From the NCBI GenBank assembly GCA_900313405.1, contig OMQY01000122.1:1-10836 (forward strand): 10,836 bases of DNA, written 5' to 3'. The notes under the pieces were generated by a model. The model was not told where the DNA came from, made no database searches, and saw nothing but the letters and a program-made list of their open reading frames with translations. Source of the DNA: an uncultured Eubacteriales bacterium. GTDB taxonomy: Bacteria > Bacillota_A > Clostridia > Saccharofermentanales > Saccharofermentanaceae. Both the position numbers and the translations under genes were made by a program. Positions 6,388 to 10,836 of the stretch are shown here, one piece after another. The first letter of the stretch is position 1. Every line of letters begins with the position of its first letter.

Positions 6388-8139
6388 TTACTGTCTTACC
6401 TTGATGTGGACTTCGCGGAGCTGCTGTTCCGTAACATCACCCGGCGCGCCGCAGAGCAGATCCTGAGCGTTACCGTTCATCGGGAATGCGATTACCTCAC
6501 GGATGCTCTCCTCATTACGCAGGAGCATGATCATACGATCAACGCCCGGAGCCATGCCTGCATGCGGCGGAGCACCGAACTGGAATGCACTGTAGAGAGC
6601 ACCGAACTTGTTCTTAAGGTCTTCCTCTGTGTATCCGGCGATCTCAAAGGCCTTCTTCATGATCCTCATATCGTGGTTACGAACGGCTCCGCTGCTCAGC
6701 TCCACACCGTTGCAGACGATATCATACTGGTAAGCGAGGATATCTTCAGGCTTCTTGTTCTCGAGCGCCTCGAGCCCGCCCTGAGGCATCGAGAAAGGAT
6801 TATGAGTAAAGATATACTGCTTAAGTTCCTTGTCGTATTCGTACATCGGGAAGTCATTTACGTAGCAGAAGCGGTAAGCATTCTTCTCGATAAGATCGAG
6901 CCTTACACCGAGCTCATTTCTGATCTGGCCTGCGAAGCTGTTGGCACGAGCCTCGACATCTGCGATGAAGAAGATCGTATCACCTGCTGACAGACCTGCC
7001 AGATCACGGATCTCTGTCTTCATATCATCGGGGATAAACTTGTCGATCGGTCCCTTATAACTCATATCCTCGAGCACCTCGAGATAGCCTAAGCCGCCCA
7101 TTCCGATCTCCTGAGCGAACTTAAGGAGCTTCTCATGCTGTCCCTTACTGAGCTTGGCATGAACATTGATGGCGCGTACCGTCTTACCTACAAAAGGCTT
7201 GAATGTGCAACGCTGGAAGAAGTCTGTTACATCGATGATCCTCAAAGGATTACGAAGATCAGGCTTATCCGAACCGAATTCGAGCATGGCCTGCTTATAG
7301 CTGATGACGGGATAAGGTGCCTCCGTAACAACTGCGCCCTCGGGAGCGAACTTCTTGAATACGGCAGTAAGGATCTCCTCACCTGCAGCGAAAACATCCT
7401 CCTGTGTCGCAAAGCTCATCTCGAAGTCGAGCTGATAGAACTCTCCGGGAGACCTGTCAGCTCTCGCATCCTCATCGCGGAAGCAGGGAGCGATCTGGAA
7501 ATACTTATCGAAGCCGGAAACCATCAGGAGCTGCTTGAACTGCTGAGGAGCCTGAGGAAGAGCATAGAACTTTCCCTTATACTTACGTGAAGGCACGATA
7601 TAGTCACGTGCGCCTTCAGGGCTCGAAGAAGTAAGGATAGGTGTCTGGATCTCAAGGAATCCCATCTCCGTCATCTTCTGACGGATAAACGAGATAACAT
7701 TGGATCTGAACACGATATTGTCCTTGACCTTCCTGTTACGAAGATCAAGATAACGATACTTAAGTCTTACATCCTCACGGATATCCTTGGATGTCATTAT
7801 CTCGAACGGAAGCTGACTGTATACCTTACCGAGTACCTCGACACTATGAGCCTCAAGCTCGATAGTTCCTGTCTCGATCTTGGGATTATATGTCTCCTCG
7901 TCTCTGTGGTCGATAACACCTTCCACGGAGATACAGTCTTCCTTGACAAGACCGTCAAGAAGGCTCGTGTCTCTCATTACTACCTGAAGAACGCCGTACA
8001 TGTCTCTCAGGTCGATAAAAGATACACCGCCGTGGTCCCTGATATTCTCGATCCAGCCGGCAGCCCTGATATGCTTACCTACATCCTCTTCGCTGATCTT
8101 ATTGATCACCTTATCACGATAAATGTTTGCCGTGTTCAT
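6388..8139 (-). CDS. aspS: Aspartyl-tRNA synthetase, probably non-discriminating (Asp/Asn)
   Basis: The protein has 583 residues from ATG 8139, chosen because GGAGG lies 5 nt upstream; the open extension to 8160 runs into the leader. It is a bacterial class IIb synthetase: OB-fold anticodon domain (about 1-105), catalytic core with FYALPQAPQQFKQ (191-203), motif 2 FRDED (220-224) and motif 3 GMAPGVDRMIML (528-539), and a GAD-type insertion between about 295 and 420. It charges tRNA(Asp) with Asp in the cytoplasm. The RDHGG segment has His36 at the position where discriminating E. coli AspRS has Leu30. His there is known from non-discriminating enzymes, though the second reported position (Gly in P. 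aeruginosa) is not Gly here. The ARADRSPGEFYQLD and AFPMNGNAQDLL segments resemble AspRS of lineages using tRNA-dependent Asn synthesis. Together with the Asn specifier in its leader, this suggests it also makes Asp-tRNA(Asn). Partners such as GatCAB are not in the window. Confidence 0.97.
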   Translation of the reverse strand: MNTANIYRDKVINKISEEDVGKHIRAAGWIENIRDHGGVSFIDLRDMYGVLQVVMRDTSLLDGLVKEDCISVEGVIDHRDEETYNPKIETGTIELEAHSVEVLGKVYSQLPFEIMTSKDIREDVRLKYRYLDLRNRKVKDNIVFRSNVISFIRQKMTEMGFLEIQTPILTSSSPEGARDYIVPSRKYKGKFYALPQAPQQFKQLLMVSGFDKYFQIAPCFRDEDARADRSPGEFYQLDFEMSFATQEDVFAAGEEILTAVFKKFAPEGAVVTEAPYPVISYKQAMLEFGSDKPDLRNPLRIIDVTDFFQRCTFKPFVGKTVRAINVHAKLSKGQHEKLLKFAQEIGMGGLGYLEVLEDMSYKGPIDKFIPDDMKTEIRDLAGLSAGDTIFFIADVEARANSFAGQIRNELGVRLDLIEKNAYRFCYVNDFPMYEYDKELKQYIFTHNPFSMPQGGLEALENKKPEDILAYQYDIVCNGVELSSGAVRNHDMRIMKKAFEIAGYTEEDLKNKFGALYSAFQFGAPPHAGMAPGVDRMIMLLRNEESIREVIAFPMNGNAQDLLCGAPGDVTEQQLREVHIKVRQ

Positions 8140-8161
8140 ACAATCCTCCGTTTCTTGCAAT

Positions 8162-8205
8162 AAAAAAGCCCGTTCTGAACAGCCTCAACGACTCTCAGGA
8201 CGAAC
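8162..8205 (-). terminator. T-box intrinsic terminator before aspS
   Basis: GTTCGTCCTGA pairs with TCAGAACGGGC (one C-A mismatch, two G-U pairs), extended by an inner AGTC/GGCT helix, and is followed by six U. It lies immediately after the T-box sequence at 8224-8212 and competes with the antiterminator, as expected of a transcriptional T-box. Uncharged tRNA would favour read-through into aspS, whose ribosome binding site lies just downstream. Confidence 0.85.
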
Positions 8206-8415
8206 TATAGTCCGCGGTACCACCTGAATTATCCCTGTACGGGATCTCTCTTATGCCTTTATCGCCGGCCTGCGGCTCCCCTACTGAGTGTAAGCTTTTG
8301 GGTTCGCTGCTGGTGAAGTGTTATTCATCCGGATTCATTCTGCAGGGGCTCTCAGCCCATGACCCCATGCTCTCTTAAGCGATAAACCGGACTACTTCTC
8401 TTCGTCATCGCATCG
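8162..8415 (-). promoter_or_regulatory. T-box riboswitch leader of aspS with Asn (AAC) specifier
   Basis: The 3' part carries the T-box sequence GGTGGTACCGCGG (8224-8212), whose UGGU bulge would pair with the tRNA acceptor end, followed by the terminator. In the 5' part Stem I can be folded by eye. GAAG (8403-8400) pairs with CTTC (8318-8315) below the specifier loop, and TCCGG (8391-8387) with CCGGA (8332-8328) above it. The loop contains the AGTA motif (8396-8393) on one side and TGAATAACA on the other. The specifier triplet following GAAT in that loop is AAC (8322-8320), an Asn codon, followed by the conserved purine. AGAGAGC and GCTGAGAG segments of the distal Stem I are present, as is an ATCCC/GGGAT hairpin (about 8246-8232) fitting Stem III. 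A GAC or GAT codon is not at the specifier position. The riboswitch therefore should sense uncharged tRNA(Asn) and raise aspS transcription. Confidence 0.92.
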
Positions 8416-8421
8416 AGAACG

Positions 8422-8450
8422 ATTATAAACAGAAGCTCAGGATATGTCAA
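8422..8450 (-). promoter_or_regulatory. Consensus SigA promoter of the T-box-aspS unit
   Basis: On the minus strand a perfect TTGACA (8450-8445) and a perfect TATAAT (8427-8422) are separated by exactly 17 bp, so transcription should start near 8415, just upstream of Stem I of the T-box. A second TTGACA lies 22 bp upstream (8472-8467) but has no matching -10. The unregulated strength fits a system controlled after initiation by the riboswitch. Confidence 0.92.
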
Positions 8451-8484
8451 TTCCGTGTGGGGATAGTGTCAACCGTGACTTTCC

Positions 8485-9444
8485 TTACTTCTCCAGTATC
8501 ATCGACAATCCGCCGTAGAGTATGGAATCATCGCCCAGAGCTGCAGTCTTAAACTCAACCGTCTTCCTGATGGAAGGCATGCAATAGCGGTCGACCTCAG
8601 AGAGGATCTTCTGAAGGAAGATATCACCGACAGCTTCGATAACACCGCCTCCGTAGACTACGAGCTCAGGGCTGAACGTATTGACCAGATTACCGGATGC
8701 TATAGCCAGATAGTGGCAGGCACGATCCACGGCTTCAATTGCAACCTGATCCTTGGCTTTGAGAGCATTCTTCAATGCTTTGCTCTTAAATGCGGATCCT
8801 GTGATGGCATCGGCCATAACGCACTCTCTGCCCCGGGATACCTGCTGTCTGATATAGGATGACATGCCCTGCTTGCTCGAGAAAGCCTCGAGACAGCCGC
8901 GCTGGCCGCAGTTGCACAAAGGTCCTTCGGGATCGAGGATCATGTGACCGTATTCCGCGCCCTTGAACTTGTGACCCGTATAGAGCTTACCGTCAAGGAT
9001 AAGGCCTCCGCCCATACCCGTTCCGACGAAGAGACCGACTATATTCTTATAGCCCTTGCCGGCACCGTACTTGTACTCGCCTAATACGCCGACATTAACG
9101 TCGTTGCCGATGTAGAACTTAGTTCCGAACTTCTTTTCGATAGGGGTCTTGATATCATAATCTGTCCAGGGAAGGTTCGGTGAAGTGAGTACGATACCCT
9201 TCTCCTGATCGATGACGCCGGGGGCGCCTGCTGCTATAGCCTTAACCTGAGAAGGCTTGATACCGAACTCGCCGAGCATCTCATCAACAACGCTGATGAT
9301 CGTATCTTCAACATTCTGAGTATCTTCTCCGTCGGCCTTCGTCTTCTTCTTAAGACGATAGACTATCTCCTTCTTGGAATTGAAGATGGCACCAAGTATC
9401 TTGGTTCCGCCGATGTCAAGTACACAATAAAAAGATTCAGCCAT
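8485..9444 (-). CDS. ROK family sugar kinase, glucokinase-like
   Basis: The protein has 319 residues and starts at ATG 9444, with AAGGAGG 5 nt upstream. It is an ASKHA-fold ROK protein without an N-terminal helix-turn-helix, so a kinase rather than a NagC/XylR-type repressor. Visible motifs are the phosphate loop DIGGTKILGA (10-19), catalytic Asp in GNDVNVG (D115), the second phosphate motif GTGMGGG (141-147), and the ROK zinc signature running from GAEYGH (H167) to CNCGQRGCLE (C177, C179, C184). Another glycine-rich motif is VVYGGGV near 264-270. Glucose to glucose 6-phosphate with ATP is the most likely reaction, but ROK kinases for other hexoses or N-acetylhexosamines share these motifs, so substrate is not settled. 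It follows clpX by 47 bp with no evident terminator, so the two may be cotranscribed. Its TAA lies 35 bp before the aspS promoter. Confidence 0.9.
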   Translation of the reverse strand: MAESFYCVLDIGGTKILGAIFNSKKEIVYRLKKKTKADGEDTQNVEDTIISVVDEMLGEFGIKPSQVKAIAAGAPGVIDQEKGIVLTSPNLPWTDYDIKTPIEKKFGTKFYIGNDVNVGVLGEYKYGAGKGYKNIVGLFVGTGMGGGLILDGKLYTGHKFKGAEYGHMILDPEGPLCNCGQRGCLEAFSSKQGMSSYIRQQVSRGRECVMADAITGSAFKSKALKNALKAKDQVAIEAVDRACHYLAIASGNLVNTFSPELVVYGGGVIEAVGDIFLQKILSEVDRYCMPSIRKTVEFKTAALGDDSILYGGLSMILEK

Positions 9445-9491
9445 AGTAGCCTCCTTACTCTGCGGGTATATCGATCAGATAGTAACGATGA

Positions 9492-10802
9492 TCAGCTTAC
9501 TCCTAACTCACCGGTCGAATCAGAATGGTCCTCGGAGGAGTTCTGATGCTTATAGATCATTGTAGGAGCCTTGCCCTGCGTAATACAGGGACCATCGATA
9601 ATACACTTGGTAACATCCCTCTGTGAAGGAATATTGAACATAACGTCTCGCATCGTCTCCTCGATGATGGATCTGAGACCTCTGGCTCCGGTCTTCTGCT
9701 CGATCGCCTTCTCGGCAATGGCACGGATCGCATCGTCCGTAAACTCGAGGTCGACATCATCGATCTTCATCATCTTCTTATACTGCTTGACAAGAGCATT
9801 CTTCGGCTGTGTCATAACAGAGATCAATGCATCTGCATCAAGCTTATCCAGAGCTGCTACGACAGGGATCCTTCCGATAAACTCGGGGATCAGACCGTAC
9901 TTCATGAGGTCGAGAGGTGCTACCTGATGGTAGTATACGCCGCTGTGGAGATCCTTCTTGGACTGGATATCGGCTCCGAAGCCGTACTGCTTGTCGGCAA
10001 CACGATTGGCGATTATCTCATCAAGCCCGTCGAAAGCGCCGCCGCAGATGAACAGGATATTCGTTGTATCTATCTGAATACATTCTTCATTCGGATGCTT
10101 ACGTCCGCCCTTGGGAGGGACTGAAGCGACCGTGCTCTCGAGTATCTTAAGGAGTGCCTGCTGAACGCCCTCACCGCTTACATCACGTGTGATGGAGACA
10201 TTCTCGGACTTCTTCGTGATCTTATCGACCTCATCGATATAGATGATTCCCATCTGAGCGCGCTCGATAACGTAATCAGCCGCGATAATGAGCTTAAGCA
10301 GGATATTCTCAACATCCTCACCTACGTAACCCGCTTCCGTGAGCGATGTAGCATCAGCTACTGCAAAAGGTACATCAAGGATCCTTGCAAGTGTCTGGGC
10401 AAGGAGCGTCTTACCGGAACCCGTGGGTCCGAGAAGGAGGATATTACTCTTGGAAAGTTCCGTGTCGTCATCGGGGAGATCGGCGAAGACACGCTTATAG
10501 TGGTTATACACGGCTACAGACAGTGTAACCTTGGCATCATCCTGGCCTACGACGTACTGATCGAGCTTATCCTTGATCTGATGCGGAGTGATGAGCTTCC
10601 TCGGCCTTGCTGCCTTCATCCTCTTCTTCTTCTGGATCTTCTCTTCCTCGGCTACGATACCGTAGGCAGTCCTGATACAGTCAATACATATGTAACAATT
10701 AACGCCGGAGAAAAGTCTCGGAACATCATATTCCGACTTGCCGCAGAATGAGCAGCTTAGGATCTCGTCCTTATCTCTTCCTCCGCCTGAACCGTACTTC
10801 AT
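9492..10802 (-). CDS. clpX: ATP-dependent Clp protease ATP-binding subunit ClpX
   Basis: The protein has 436 residues and is complete. An N-terminal zinc-binding domain has C17, C20, C39 and C42 (CSFC and CIDC). The AAA+ module shows Walker A GPTGSGKT (125-132), the pore-1 loop GYVG (159-161 region), Walker [10 protein letters not shown] (186-194), the RKH loop GGRKHP (232-237), arginine finger EFIGRIP (R311) and sensor 2 GARGLR (372-377). It unfolds tagged proteins and feeds them to ClpP. The ClpP-docking loop reads KQYGFGADI, so the usual Ile/Leu of the I-G-F tripeptide is Tyr. The start at ATG 10802 fits the family, but the only good ribosome binding site (AGGAGA) is 16 nt away, which is long. 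No clpP gene is seen, since the window ends 34 bp upstream. Confidence 0.97.
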   Translation of the reverse strand: MKYGSGGGRDKDEILSCSFCGKSEYDVPRLFSGVNCYICIDCIRTAYGIVAEEEKIQKKKRMKAARPRKLITPHQIKDKLDQYVVGQDDAKVTLSVAVYNHYKRVFADLPDDDTELSKSNILLLGPTGSGKTLLAQTLARILDVPFAVADATSLTEAGYVGEDVENILLKLIIAADYVIERAQMGIIYIDEVDKITKKSENVSITRDVSGEGVQQALLKILESTVASVPPKGGRKHPNEECIQIDTTNILFICGGAFDGLDEIIANRVADKQYGFGADIQSKKDLHSGVYYHQVAPLDLMKYGLIPEFIGRIPVVAALDKLDADALISVMTQPKNALVKQYKKMMKIDDVDLEFTDDAIRAIAEKAIEQKTGARGLRSIIEETMRDVMFNIPSQRDVTKCIIDGPCITQGKAPTMIYKHQNSSEDHSDSTGELGVS

Positions 10803-10836
10803 ATATGAAATTAAAAAATCTCCTGATGATTATTTA

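Noticed and set aside
6376..6990. Plus-strand open frame of 204 codons opposite aspS
   Set aside because: It lies entirely opposite the catalytic part of AspRS and has no recognisable domain; it is a codon-bias shadow.
8162..8450. CRISPR or repeat-rich element in the non-coding stretch before aspS
   Set aside because: The inverted repeats are explained by T-box stems and the terminator; no direct repeats with spacers exist.
8467..8472. Second TTGACA upstream of the aspS promoter as a tandem promoter
   Set aside because: At 16-18 bp downstream there is no acceptable -10 (17 bp gives TGACAT), so it is probably chance.

Overview
The window reads as a chromosomal segment of a Gram-positive anaerobe of the Bacillota, most likely class Clostridia. 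The evidence is a conserved ireB-ruvX-DUF1292 cluster, a T-box riboswitch in front of a tRNA-synthetase gene, consensus SigA promoters and strong Shine-Dalgarno sequences. All nine protein genes lie on the minus strand, so transcription runs from high to low coordinates. I see no IS element, CRISPR array, rRNA or tRNA gene, and no sign of phage.

In order of transcription: clpX (AAA+ unfoldase of the ClpXP protease, 10802-9492) is followed after 47 bp by a ROK-family sugar kinase (9444-8485). A separate unit begins at a perfect TTGACA-17-TATAAT promoter (8450-8422). It drives a T-box leader with its own terminator (about 8415-8162), then aspS (8139-6388). A GC-rich hairpin separates aspS from mtaB (6337-4997), a tRNA methylthiotransferase. 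The specifier of the T-box reads AAC (Asn), not an Asp codon. This suggests that the AspRS is non-discriminating and supplies Asp-tRNA(Asn) for amidation.

An AT-rich gap (4886-4996) with a promoter-like sequence and an imperfect palindrome leads into ireB and ruvX, with a terminator-like hairpin between them. An extended -10 promoter then precedes a tightly packed chain: two DUF1292 paralogues, a CPBP-family membrane protease and a large membrane-anchored extracellular protein that runs off the left edge. Successive genes in this chain overlap by 26, 4 and 4 bp, so they are probably translationally coupled.

Most of the window is conserved housekeeping. The less ordinary parts are the Asn-specific T-box on an aspartyl-tRNA synthetase gene and the coupled DUF1292-DUF1292-CPBP-surface protein chain. 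The surface protein appears to combine a beta-propeller-like region, a CBM-like jelly roll and a glycosidase-like barrel that may lack its catalytic acid. There is no gene-free stretch over 300 bp apart from the aspS leader region (8140-8484), which the promoter, T-box and terminator account for.
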